From Euleptes europaea (lineage: Eukaryota > Chordata > Lepidosauria > Squamata > Sphaerodactylidae), in the NCBI RefSeq assembly GCF_029931775.1, contig NC_079318.1, positions 79,023,614-79,087,613 of the forward strand: DNA of 64,000 nt, given 5' to 3'. The notes under the pieces were generated by a model. The model did not search any database. It saw nothing but the letters and a program-made list of their open reading frames with translations, and was not told the DNA's origin. Position 1 is the first letter of the stretch, and each line of letters starts with the position of its first letter. The position numbers and the translations under genes were made by a program. Below are positions 11,401-20,831 of the stretch, piece after piece.

Positions 11401-12774
11401 GACATCCCAGCCATCTGGGGTGCCCTCCTCCCCCAGCACAGGACGAACGTCATCCACCTGCCACCGAAACTTGAGTGGGGGGAAAAAAGGTCAGATCTGG
11501 GCATCGTCAAGGCCACAAGGAAACCAGCTAAGACCCAGCAGCAGGGAGCACAAGGGATGTCTGGCATATAGGGAGCCTTAGGTCCTGAGAAGCTGCTGCT
11601 CCAAGGCCAGAAAAGCTGGGGAAACGGAAGCTCAGAATATGCCGGGAACAGCCCTGAAACAAAAGGTGGTGGGGCTGAAGTATGTCTCTACTGCTAGGGA
11701 ATGGTTATGATTATTCGGTGGTGAGCTAAGAAGAAGAGGAGTTGGTTTTTATATGGCGACTTTCTATACCACTTAAGGGAGTCTCAAACCAGCTTACAAT
11801 CACCTTCCCTCCCCCTCCCCACAACAGACACCCTGGGAGGTAGGTGGGTCTGATAGAGCTCTAACAGAGCTGTGACTTGCCCAAGGTCACCCAGCTGGTT
11901 TCATGTGTAGGAGTGGGGAAAAATCCAGTTCACCAGATTAGCCTCCGCCGCTCATGTGGAGGAGTGGGGAATCAAACCCATTTCTCCAGATCAGACTCCA
12001 CCGCTCCAAACCACCGCTCTTAACCACTCCACCACGCTGGCTCTGAGCATGCTCAAAGGCACTCCTTTAGCGTAACTTCAGAGATCATACGGCTGAGCCC
12101 CAGCACAGGTTTCGCAGCTAAGTCCATGATAAAACCCAGGCACACCTTCTTCAGTGGCCTGCCACCCCAGTCCTCACAGATACGTGGGCCCCACTCAGCC
12201 ACGCCATCCAAGGCCCCCACTGTGCCCCCCTCAGTCTTACCCGGACATGGTCCTGGATGCCAGATTGTTCCGCGTAGCTTTCCAGGTAGGCCAGCACATC
12301 TGAGTGATGCAGGAACGATGGCAGAGATGGGTCGAAGGGGAAATCCGGAAAGGCCATGACTTCTTTGGGAAGGTTGGTCCTAGGAGCCGGAGAGGAGGCA
12401 TCCCACCCACTCCAATTAGTACCAACCTACCTCTGCTCCCCTGTGCCATCCCATGCCTACTTAATGTGGCCATCTCCCACCTCTGAAACCTCAAACCCGC
12501 AGGGCTGCACGGGCAACACGCACGGCGTCTCAGAGACTGGCAGTCAGGGCCTCAGTTGCTACCTGAGATCGTGGTACATGCTGGAATGGATGGGCCATCC
12601 CTCAGCGTCTTCTCCAGTCTGCTCCGTATAAACCCAGGTGCCTCCCAGTTGGTCAGAGGCCTCAAACACCACTGGAGGAAGGAAAGCGTCTGGGTTGGTG
12701 AGGATGTGGCGGGCAGCACAGAGCCCCGCTGCTCCCGCCCCAATCACTGCCACACGCAGCTTCTTTGCTGCCAT
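7699..12774 (-). CDS. Flavin-containing monooxygenase, GS-OX-like (444 aa, five coding exons)
   Basis: Coding exons read on the minus strand: 12774-12563, 12379-12241, 11469-11327, 10793-10741, 8486-7699. All junctions have AG/GT borders and keep frame (1335 nt, 444 codons plus stop). Motifs: FAD-binding GAGAAG at residues 12-17; the FMO signature F-x-G-x3-H-x3-Y at 181-191; NADPH-binding GAGASG at 206-211; LCTGY at 270-274. FMOs use NADPH and O2 to oxygenate soft nucleophiles (N or S) in small molecules. The short length and lack of the long hydrophobic C-terminal tail of mammalian FMO1-5 match the group annotated as FMO GS-OX-like or senecionine N-oxygenase-like, so it may be soluble rather than ER-anchored (inference). 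The start ATG lies 13 nt inside an exon whose acceptor is at 12788, so a 5' UTR exon must exist upstream. No stop or frameshift was seen. Confidence 0.93.
8736..8798 (+). mobile_element. CR1 3'-terminal fragment
   Basis: GGTTGGACTAGATGACCCTGG ends in a repeated ATTCTATG tail, the usual CR1 3' microsatellite end. Confidence 0.65.
8829..9012 (-). mobile_element. tRNA-derived SINE (GGCTCAGTGG head family)
   Basis: On the minus strand the head is GGGGCTGTGGC-CAG-GGTAGAGC with tRNA box A and a box B region; the 3' end gives GGCAGCTTCCTATGTTCATG. Other copies are listed separately. Confidence 0.75.
9020..10080 (-). other. FMO last intron, no recognised feature
   Basis: Part of the 2.25 kb intron between exons 4 and 5. 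Only small low-complexity patches seen. Confidence 0.5.
10091..10391 (+). mobile_element. tRNA-derived SINE (TTCTTC-tailed family)
   Basis: Starts ACCAGCGTGGTGTAGTGG and ends in TTCTTCTTCT; lies in the last FMO intron. Confidence 0.82.
10741..10793 (-). CDS. FMO coding exon 4 (53 nt micro-exon)
   Basis: Very short exon recognised only by splice phase: joined to exon 3 it reads VCTGHYAIPFIPPVPGLDSF, as expected for FMOs. CTGCAG acceptor, GTAAGG donor. Confidence 0.9.
10831..11036. repeat. GGGTTGCCA-family interspersed repeat (non-autonomous, inverted ends)
   Basis: Starts TAGGGTTGCCAAGCTCCAGG and carries GATAGAGATCAGTTCACCTG and AATTGGACTCTATGGCATTG; complete copies end TTGGCAACCCT, so the ends are inverted. 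Nine copies in the window; family name unknown to me. Confidence 0.65.
11327..11469 (-). CDS. FMO coding exon 3
   Basis: Starts FRWQVDDV after a CAAG acceptor and ends at FDAIMVCTG just before a GTGAGT donor. The FDA-x-x-VCTG stretch is the usual central FMO strand that leads into the His-Tyr of the next exon. Confidence 0.92.
11728..12045 (-). mobile_element. tRNA-derived SINE (TTCTTC-tailed family)
   Basis: Reverse copy in FMO intron 2. Confidence 0.82.
12241..12379 (-). CDS. FMO coding exon 2
   Basis: The CTAG acceptor completes the split codon and yields LRTNLPKEVMAFPDFPF, a stretch strongly conserved in FMOs, followed by a helix-rich segment ending DHVR at a GTAAGA donor. Phase 0 at its 3' end. 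Confidence 0.93.
12563..12774 (-). CDS. FMO coding exon 1 (FAD-binding Rossmann motif)
   Basis: Begins with the start ATG at 12774-12772 and encodes the N-terminal beta-alpha-beta fold with VIGAGAAG. A CTTCAG acceptor just upstream (exon edge 12787) shows this is not the transcript's first exon. It ends in a GT donor after the MYHDLR codons, with two bases of a split Arg codon. Confidence 0.93.
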
Positions 12775-12889
12775 CTTGCAGCAGGGCCTGAAGGAAAGAA
12801 ATACAAGTGAGGGGTTCCATTATCCCCCCCCAAGCCTGGATTCTGCCCACTCAGTATAACATACATACTTCTCTTTGGCATCACAAGGG

Positions 12890-13130
12890 AGAGAGCAATG
12901 AATAGTCCTTACAGATGCTTGTTGGGTGGCCTTGGGCTAGAGTCTCTCTCTCTCTCAGACTAGCCTACCTCACAGTGTGGCTATAAGGATAACATGGAGG
13001 AGAAAATGATGTAAGCTACTTTAGCTCTGCACTGGTGGGGGGGAAAGTGGGGCATAAATTTATTTAATTTTATTAAATTTATATCCCACCCTCCCCAGCA
13101 AAAAGCCAGGGTGACTCACAAATAAAGAGA
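12890..13130. other. Diverged SINE-like sequence upstream of FMO
   Basis: GCCTACCTCACAGTGTGGCT and a GGGGCATAAATTTA end recall tRNA-SINE tails, but no head is visible. Confidence 0.4.
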
Positions 13131-13440
13131 TAAGAACATAAGAGAAGCCATGCTGGATCAGACCAAGGTCCAGCAGTCTGTTCACACAGTGGTCAACCAG
13201 GTGCCTCTAGGAAGCCCACATACGAGAGAACTGCAGCAGCATTGTCCTGCCTGTGTTCCACAGCACCCAATACAACAGGCATGCTCCTCTGATACTGGAG
13301 AACAGGTATGCATGGTGACTAGTATCCATTTTGACTAGTAGCCATGAATAGCCCTCTCCTCCATGAACATGTCCACTCCCCTCTTAAAGCCTTCCAAGTT
13401 GGCATCTTTGATTTACCCTTAATCAGGTACTCCACAAAGC
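13131..13440 (-). mobile_element. CR1 3'-UTR fragment
   Basis: Same CATAAGAGAAGCC to CATGTCCACTCCC stretch as the other CR1 copies; it lies upstream of the FMO gene. Confidence 0.8.
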
Positions 13441-13593
13441 CACACATATTGCTGTCAATATTAAGGAGAGAAGAAAAAGTGGTGTGGGTAAGGAACAGCA
13501 AGGATGTGAGGGTTGGGTGGGGGGTTGGACGGATCTGTGCATGACCACAGTCCAGTTTGTCAGCTAATAACAGAACTGCCTTTTTCAAACTTA

Positions 13594-14040
13594 CGTGACA
13601 GCTAGTGTGGCATAAAGGTTTCAGATTTGGGAGATCTGGGTTCAAGTCTCCACTCTGCTACAAAAGGCTCACTGGGTGATCATAGGCCAGCCATTCTGTC
13701 TGAGCCTACCTTGAAGGGCTATTGGAAGGATAAACGGAAGAATATCTACGCCTCCTAGAGTTCCTTAGAAAAAGGCCAGGGTAAAAACAGATGGATAGAC
13801 TATTCTACTTACTAAAAATGTTTGTATATCCCCACCTTTCCTCTTGGCTCAAGGCTGACTAGAAAACTGCTTGCATTTAATAGGTCAGCTGGGATTCTTG
13901 GAAGCCTTCTGTAAAACTCGCACAGTAAATTTTATCTTTCAAGATGTTTAAAAAATAGGAGAGGATGGCATTTTACAAACAGGAACAAATACACTGATTA
14001 ACCCATTCCACGCTATTCATAGCACATAAACAGGAAACAG
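13594..14040. other. Diverged tRNA-SINE-like piece, then unique sequence
   Basis: 13594-13740 has GGGTTCAAGTCTCCACTCTG and GTGATCATAGGCCAGCC as in tRNA SINEs; the rest shows nothing. Confidence 0.4.
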
Positions 14041-14169
14041 AACACAGGGCATGGGTTCCCCCACCCTCTTGACCAGCTTGCTTCAGTTCCTTTCCATCAA
14101 CTTTGCAGCTATAACCCAGTTAGCAAAGAGAAAGCCTATTGAGACTACAGCCGGATTCACACACGTAGG

Positions 14170-14375
14170 AGAACAAGATTGTGCAGTTCGCTCCGTGCAA
14201 CTAGAAGAGTAGCATTGTGCTAGTTGTCCGTTTGCGGTGAGGTTTTTTTTTTTATGCAAAAGAATATTTAGAGCTGGAGTCGTCTGAATATTCTTTTGCA
14301 CTAAAAAAAGAAACTTCCCCGCAAACAGAAAACTAGCACGGTGCTAGTCTTCTAGTTGCACGGAGTTTCACACAT
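14170..14375. repeat. Palindromic MITE-like repeat (two arms of about 90 bp)
   Basis: The left arm (TTCACACACG...ATGCAAAAGAATATT) is mirrored by the right arm (AATATTCTTTTGCACT...TTTCACACATG) around a 12-base centre near 14275-14286. No coding capacity. Confidence 0.65.
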
Positions 14376-14571
14376 GCAAAAGCAATATGAAAATCCAGTC
14401 CTCCAAGGGCAATCTGGAGCGGTGCTGTCCTTTCCATTGTTCTGGTACATGTGTAAACCAGGATAAGCTGGGAAGAAGAACGTGGAACACATATGGGCTA
14501 TACCACAGAAGAAACTAACCAGAGGCCAATGGTGCACATGCAGGGCAGGTGCCGGTCTTTTTTGCACCGTG

Positions 14572-14790
14572 AGCGTGTGTGTGAAGTGCCGTCAAGTCGC
14601 AGCCGACTTATGGCGACTCCTTATGGGGTTTTCATGGCAAGAGACTAACAGAGGTGGTTTGCCAGTGCCTTCCTCTGCACAGCAACCCTGGTATTCCTTG
14701 GTGGTCTTTCATCCAAATACTAAACAGGGCTGACCCTGCTTAGCTTCTGAGATCTGACGAGATCAGGCTAGCCTGGGCCATCCAGGTCAG
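14572..14790 (-). mobile_element. 5S-rRNA-derived SINE with BovB-like tail
   Basis: The minus strand starts with 5S-like GATCTCGTCAGATCTCAGAAG then GCTAAGCAGGGTCAGCC, which match the 5S rRNA internal promoter region, and ends CATAAGTCGGCTGCGACTTG, a BovB-type tail. Confidence 0.72.
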
Positions 14791-14941
14791 GGCCTTTTGC
14801 ACCCTAGGCAAGGCTAACTACTTGTCGTCGTCCCCCCCCCCCCCATTGCTAACAAATGTTCAAAAACAGATTTCTTGTAGGGAAAAAAATAACAGCCTGA
14901 TGCATTGCTACAAAACGTTTTATAAGGTGTTAGAATTAATT

Positions 14942-15140
14942 GAAAAGGGCAAGAGTCCAGTAGCACCTTCAAGACTAACAAAAATATTTTCTGGCTAGGG
15001 TATGAGCTTTCGTGAGCCACGCTGTGGCTCACGAAAGCTCATACCCTACCAGAAAATATTTTTGTTAGTCTTGAAGGTGCTACTGGGCTCTTGCCCTTTT
15101 CTACTACTGCAGACAGACTAACACGGCAACCCACTGGGAA
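14942..15140. repeat. Head-to-head pair of CTCACGAAAGCTC-family repeats (hairpin, arms of about 79 bp)
   Basis: Left arm 14942-15020 is complementary to right arm about 15024-15102 with only a 3-base centre; a few mismatches. Confidence 0.72.
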
Positions 15141-15224
15141 TTATAATTAATTATATTCCATAGCACTGTTGTGGTACAGATCTTGAATGAATGAATGAAT
15201 GAATGAATAAATCAATAAATAAAT

Positions 15225-15665
15225 ATGGTAGCAGCGGCCCTGCGCACATGCACTTTCCCCCAAGCTGGGGGTATTAAGCAAAATCGAACCACGTGCGGAT
15301 GGCGACGGAGCCCTAGTCTTTACCCCCCCCCCTCTCTTCCCTCTTTCAACTTCTTAGGGACCCCACCCCTTGTTGTTGTTTTTTTGCATTCGTCAGCGCA
15401 GCTCCAGACCGGCCAGCGGTTGTAGCAGGATGGCGGTGCGGGACCGTCTCCGCAGCTTTCGGGGTTGGGGAGAAGCCCAGGAGGACGGCGGGGATTGCAA
15501 GCGAAGGACCGCCCCGTCCGGGAGAGTCCGGCCCAGCTTTTCGCTCTTCCCCCGGAAGAATAGGAGGCGGCCCCGTTGGGCCGATCATCAGCCTGCGCTG
15601 CAGGGGAACTGGCTCCGGGGCGGACGTTTGGCTTGGGCAATAGGTTCGGGGGCATCCATCAATCT
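15225..15665. other. CpG-rich block with an 86-codon open frame, no assigned gene
   Basis: About 24 CpG dinucleotides occur between roughly 15400 and 15660, far above the rest of the window. An ATGGCGG start at 15430 on the + strand opens a frame beginning MAVRDRLRSFRGWGEAQEDG that runs to 15687, into an A-rich stretch. It could be an orphan promoter with first exon, or a retrocopy of a GC-rich 5' exon. I do not recognise the product. Confidence 0.4.
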
Positions 15666-15771
15666 TTATTTAAAAAAAATAAAATAATAGACCAGCACAG
15701 CTCTTCACAGTTTACCATGAAAAGCCTTAGTGTTACGCTCTACCCACAGGTTAATACAAATAGTAATTACA

Positions 15772-15890
15772 GCTGCGGCTCACGAAAGCCCATACCCTAC
15801 CAGAAAATATTTTGGTTAGTCTTGAAGGTGCTCCTGGGCTCCTGCCCTTTTCTACTACTGCAGACAGACTAACCCGGCTACCCACTGGGA
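15772..15890 (+). repeat. CTCACGAAAGCTC-family repeat
   Basis: GCGGCTCACGAAAGCCCATAC through GACTAACCCGGCTACCCACT. Confidence 0.6.
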
Positions 15891-15984
15891 ATGATCTTCA
15901 TGGAGGGCACCACATTTAGCCGTACAGAATGGAAATCCATCCACCTTGTGAAGAAGACAGATGGATTCACATTCTAGCTGTATC

Positions 15985-16165
15985 TGAAGAAGTGAGCTGT
16001 GGCTCACGAAAGCCCATCCCCTGCCAGAAAATATTCTGGGTTAGTCTTAAATATTCTGGGTTAGCACCTTCAAGACTAAGCCATAAAGGTTAGTCTTGAA
16101 GGTGCTCCTGGACTCTTGCCCTTTTCTACTAATGCAGACAGACTAACACGGCGACCCACTGTGAA
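15985..16165 (+). repeat. CTCACGAAAGCTC-family repeat with an internal inverted segment
   Basis: Contains TTAGCACCTTCAAGACTAA next to GGTTAGTCTTGAAGGTGCTC, its near complement. Confidence 0.58.
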
Positions 16166-16254
16166 TTAAAAAAAAAGTTGTTTGCTCTTTGCAAACTTTG
16201 CAAAACTCTTTGCAAACTATAGAAACTACCTATTAAAATTAGAGACACGCCGGT

Positions 16255-16740
16255 GTTCTAAGGGTTCGGGGGGCTTTGTCCTGATATGGGAACCTGCCCC
16301 CTCTCCCTTTCCCTCTCGGCGCATTCGTGAGCCCCCCCCCCTCCCCCCTCCTTTTTGAGCCTGCAGCTTCAGGGGACAGCCTCCCCCCCCCCGCCCGCTT
16401 CAAGCGCAGGGAGCCGGGAGGGAGCTCACCTAGCCCGGAGCGGAATGGCCTCTCCTCCTTGGCCGGTGCAGGGGAAGAGGAGACCCTCCCGAGTGGGTGG
16501 CTCTGGGGGGGTGGCACGCTGGATCCTGCCAGGGGGCACCCGAGCCCACTTTCCTGCCGCTGCACGCACCAGAAGCCGTGCAAAGGTCGGGCTGGAAGGG
16601 GTGTCTCCAAGTGGCGGGTTTGTGATTGACATCCTGGAGCAAGGACAGCTTTCGGGGTCAGGGGTTTGTCCAGGCTCGGGCAAATCCAACGTCGGGGAAT
16701 GGGTGGACAAAGGCGGGCTCGCCACCATTTCCGTGCTGTG
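16255..16740 (-). other. GC-rich block, possible FMO 5' UTR exon or promoter
   Basis: GC- and CpG-enriched segment 3.5 kb upstream of the FMO start codon. On the minus strand a consensus donor (CTAG|GTGAGC, exon edge 16430) is visible. The FMO first coding exon needs an upstream UTR exon, and this is a reasonable candidate; the link is inference. Confidence 0.3.
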
Positions 16741-16744
16741 TACA

Positions 16745-16958
16745 CATGAACACATGAAGCTACCTTCTACTGAATCAGACCCTGGGTCCATCAAAGTCAT
16801 TATTGTCTACTCAGACCGGCAGCGGCTCTCCAGGGTCTCAGGCAGAGATCTTGCACATCACCTACTTGCCTGGTCCCTTTAACTGGAGATGCTGGGGATC
16901 GAACCTGGGACCTTCTGCGTGCCAAGCGGATGCTCTACCACTGAGCCACAGCCCCTCC
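16745..16958 (-). mobile_element. tRNA-derived SINE (GGCTCAGTGG family), near full length
   Basis: Head AGGGGCTGTGGCTCAGTGG and box B GGTTCGATCCC, both read on the minus strand, are well preserved. Confidence 0.82.
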
Positions 16959-17072
16959 TCCTTCCTTCTCCCCTTCCTGTAAACAGCTCTATGCGAGAAG
17001 CAGGCTCTGCTCTTGAGTCAGGTTCCCGCTTGGCCTTCGTGGGACCACGGCCTTCCTGCTTAGGCTCATTTA

Positions 17073-17248
17073 TAGGGTTGCCAACTGCTGATCTCCAGCC
17101 GACAGAGATCAGTTCACCTGGAGAAAATGGCCGCTTTGGCAATTGGACTCTATGGCATTGAAGTCCCTCCCCTCCCCAAACCCCGTCCTCCTCAGGCCCC
17201 ACCCCAAAAACCTCCCGCCGGTAGCAAAGACGGACCTGGCAACCCTCC
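17073..17248. repeat. GGGTTGCCA-family repeat
   Basis: Complete copy from AGGGTTGCCAACTGCTGATC to CTGGCAACCCT. Confidence 0.72.
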
Positions 17249-17282
17249 TCATTTAGCAGTTTCGAAATTTGGTAGAAGCCCA

Positions 17283-17670
17283 CTGAAAAGCGCTTGGCCA
17301 GCCCAAATAGTTTATTCAGAAGTCTTCACTAAATCTAAACTGAAAATATTTGTACAGCCATAAAGGTATTTTGTGTGAGTTCCAGGGTTGCTAACTCTGG
17401 GTTTGGAAATGCCTGGAGATTTGAGGGTGGAGCCTGGAAGATGGGGTTTAGGGAGGGGAGGGATGGGACCTTGGTAGGTATAATGCCATGAAGTCCACCT
17501 TCCAAAGCATCCGTTTTTTCCAGGAGGAATGCATGTTTTAAATAAAGTAAATTATGTAGTCTGGACATCAATTGTACTTCCGAGAAATCGTCAGCCCACA
17601 CCTGGAGGTTGGCAACCCTGGGATACCACCCCTGATCTTTAGGAGCCATGTCATGCTTATGCAGAGTCAC
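17283..17670 (+). repeat. Duplicated 388-bp segment, copy 1
   Basis: Matches 19082-19467 end to end, beginning CTGAAAAGCGCTTGGCCAGC and ending CTTATGCAGAG-CAC. A diverged GGGTTGCCA-family repeat lies in the middle (17385-17620) but the shared region extends about 100 bp to the left and 50 bp to the right of it. Confidence 0.8.
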
Positions 17671-17699
17671 GTGCGCAACAAATACAGGGATGATAGCAG

Positions 17700-18690
17700 G
17701 TCTCTATGGCAGGGGTTACATGAACACATATGAAACTGTCTTATTACAGTGTGTTGGTAATTAGGCTCCGGATGAAGAAGATTTACCAAACGGGAACATA
17801 TCTGGATTCCTGTCCCTACCACTGTAAACATTCTGTTGTATTATCATACACATTTCCCCCCTCCTACTGTAAACATTACATTATCTTTCTGTACACATTT
17901 TAAGTATTTGGCCACACTTTGTTTTTCTTGTGCCAATAATTGTTTACGTGAGGGTTTTTTTGTGGTGTCTTGCGTTTTTGGTCTGTTTTGTATACTGTGA
18001 TCCCTTGGTTTTTTCCTCTCCAAGTTTGTTCATCTGTTTATTGAGAAGAAGGCAACAGAAACTTTAGTTAGTGCTGTCAAATAAGATATTTAGTCTGAAG
18101 AAAGATAATATTCCCAGTGATGGCTCTTATTTTTATAATAATTTGCTTTCTATCGAGGTGAGAAGGTAACCTCTGGTCCCAAGACTTATCTTTCAAAATA
18201 AACCTTTAGTCTGATTTGTTTTATGAGCCACTTGGAGCCTGACATAAGACAGGGTAAAAACCTTCTTGATAATTAAGAAATACTGTTTATCTAGTGTTCA
18301 GAAGTCCACTGCCGTGGAATATGGAGGTACACTAAAACCACTGGCAATGGAATTGATGTGGTTATGAAATTATTTCAGTAGTTTCAGTCATTAACCCCCA
18401 TCTTTAGAACTCGACACCTCAGGACCACCCACAACATTTTTTAGATCTTTTAGAACTATTTTCAGGATTAAGTGTAGGAGGCCAGCCGAAGATCAGAGAG
18501 TAACCTTTCAAAAATATTGCTTCTGCCTTCAAAAGATGGAATATAATTTTGCTTCTTTTATCGGTCTTTGCGATGTGAATGTATTTTTAAGCGGCATAGA
18601 GAGCTTTGACTATGGATGCTTGAAGTTCTGTCCTTTGCTTGTTATGACATAAGGTACAGTCACAAAGCCTATTCATTATTTTCTTATTGA
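17700..18690. other. No gene seen
   Basis: AT-rich unique-looking sequence between the two duplicated 388-bp segments. Confidence 0.5.
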
Positions 18691-18825
18691 TTTACTTCAT
18701 TTATACCTTGCTTCAGTGAGAGCCCAGAGTGGCTTACAGCGTCCTCCCCTTCTTCATTTCCCCTCACAACAACCTTGTGAGGATAGGCTGAGAGTGTGTG
18801 ACTGGCTGGAGATTCAAACCTGGGT
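18690..18825 (-). mobile_element. Diverged tRNA-SINE fragment
   Basis: CAGAGTGGCTTACAGCGTCC, ACAACAACCTTGTGAGGATAGG and GATTCAAACCTGGGTCTCCC are SINE tail and box B features read in reverse. Confidence 0.5.
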
Positions 18826-19790
18826 CTCCCATAAGAGCATAACAAAAGAGCATAAGAAAAGCCATGCTGGATCAGACCAAGGCCCATCAAGCCCAGCAGT
18901 CTGTCCACACAGTGGCCAACTTGGTGCCTCTAGGAAGCCCACACAAGACGACTGCAGGAGCATTGTCCTGCCTGTATTCCACAGCACCTAATATAATAGG
19001 CACGCTCCTCTGATCCTGGAGAGAATAGGTATGCATCATGACTAGTATCGATTTTTACTAGTAGCCTTGATCATGTCCATTCTGAAAAGCGCTTGGCCAG
19101 CCCAAATAGTTTATTCAGAAGTCTCCAGCAAATCTAAATTGAAAACATTTGTACAGCCATAAAGGTATTTTGTGTGAGCTCTAGGGTTGCCAACTCCAGG
19201 TTTGGAAATACCTGGAGATTTGAGGGTGGAGCCTGGAAGATGGGCTTTAGGGAGGGGAGGGATGGGACCTTGGTAGGTATAATGCCACGCCGCCCACCTT
19301 CCAAAGCAGCCATTTTCTCCAGGAGGAATACATGTTTGAAATAAATAAATGTAAATTATGTAGTCTGGACATCAGTTGTAATTCCGAGAAATCGTCAGCC
19401 CACACCTGGCAACCCTGGGATACCACCCCTGATCTTTAGGAGCCATGCCATGCTTATGCAGAGACACATCCACTCCCCTCCTCCATGAACATGTCCACTC
19501 TCCTCTAAAACCTTCCAAGTTGGCAGCCATCACCACATCCTGGGGCAGGGAGTTCCACAATTTAACTATGCGTTGTGTGAAGAAATATTTCCTTTCATCA
19601 GTTTTGAATCTCTCACCCTCCAGCTTCAGCAGATGATCCCGCGTTCTAGTATTATGAGTCCACCCTCTCCAAACCATGCATAATTTTATAGACCTCTATC
19701 ATGTCTCCCCTTAACCACCTTATTTCCAAGCTAAACAGCCCTAAGCGTTTTAACCGCTCCTCCTAGGGCAGTTGCTCTATGAGTTGCTCC
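18826..19790 (-). mobile_element. CR1 3'-UTR fragment interrupted by a 386-bp duplicated segment
   Basis: CR1 sequence at 18839-19081 and 19468-19790. The middle (19082-19467) is a copy of 17283-17670. Confidence 0.78.
19082..19467 (+). repeat. Duplicated 386-bp segment, copy 2, inside a CR1
   Basis: Second copy of 17283-17670; lies between two halves of a CR1 fragment. Confidence 0.8.
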
Positions 19791-20080
19791 CAGATCCTAG
19801 TCCAACACGCTAACTATTACACTACTCTATCTTCTTTAGAGACTTCAAGGTGTGCAACTCCTACAAGAAGACTTCTAATGTATAAGAAATAAGTTCATGA
19901 GAACAAGGGGGAGGGGAAATAGAGAGTTTCAAGTCCTTTCAGCTCTGGTGCGGAGTCTACAGGGTGGTATTGTGCGTGGGCAAACCTACAGAATGTCTAA
20001 TCTGTCCTGTGTACCCAAGAATCAAGGAACACTAAAATAAACACTATAATTTTGATCTTTGCTGAACAGAAAACTCATGA

Positions 20081-20545
20081 GGGAACTAGACCTCCAACAG
20101 AGCATAACAACACAACAACTCTGCCTCCCCTACCATCATGTCCAGGCTGAAGGCTGCACATTGAAGAAAGCTGATAGGAAGAAAGTAGATTCCTTTGAAA
20201 TGTGGTGTTGGTGGAGAATGTTACAAATACCGTGGAGGGCCAAAAGAACAAATCAGTGGGTTATAGATCAAATCAAGCCTGAACTGACTCTGGAAGCTAA
20301 AATGACTAAACTGAGGCTATCGTATTTTGGTCACTGGAAAAGACAGTCATGCTAGGAAAAGTTGAGTGCAGCAGGAAAAGAGGAAGACCCAACAAGAGAT
20401 GGATTGACTCAACAAAGGAAGCCGCAGCCTTCAGTTTGCAAGATCTGAGCAAGGCTGTCAAAGATGGGACATTTTGGAGGACACTGATTCATAGGGTCGC
20501 CATGAGTTGGAAGCGACTTGATGACACTTAACACACACATTTGGC
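20081..20545 (+). mobile_element. BovB (RTE) LINE 3' part
   Basis: Encodes KPELTLEAKMTKLRLSYFGH and GRPNKRWIDSTKEA and ends GGGTCGCCATGAGTTGGAAG...CACACACA, the BovB 3' tail. Confidence 0.8.
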
Positions 20546-20831
20546 TTAACAATGGTGGCAGCATCCTTGGGTCAGACCTGGGGGTGCTGTCATGTCTGGT
20601 TCAGCCCTGAAACTCAGCACAAAGGTACAGAGATTCCCACTCACCTCCCTCTGTATAGGAAAGATATCATCCCTCTTGAATTTTGTGGGAGTTTGCCCAT
20701 TTTGAGGGAGAAAATGGCTACTTTTCTCCCCGCTTGGGAGTTTTCGCAGGCATGTTGAAACCTCCCTCTAATTTACAGATGGCTCTGTTGAAGAGGATCG
20801 CTAAGCTGTTGTTAGAGGGAATGATATAACA
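20546..20831. other. No gene seen
   Basis: Nothing recognised between the BovB tail and an old CR1 piece. Confidence 0.45.

Larger units (their letters stand above)
14544..15241. mobile_element. Second copy of the same hAT MITE, with two nested insertions
   Basis: Starts CAGGGCAGGTGCCGGTC and ends GCGGCCCTG with the same internal GCACCCTAGGCAAGGCTAACT segment. Flanking 8-mers TGCACATG and CGCACATG match at seven of eight bases. Interrupted by a 5S-derived SINE (about 14572-14790) and an inverted-repeat element (14942-15140). Confidence 0.65.

Noticed and set aside
11145-11567. 140-codon minus-strand frame over FMO exon 3
   Set aside because: Wrong frame of a real FMO exon; the correct frame is set by splice phase.
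16239-16745. 168-codon minus-strand frame in GC-rich DNA
   Set aside because: Proline/arginine-rich, as expected for GC-rich non-coding DNA; kept only as a possible UTR exon region.
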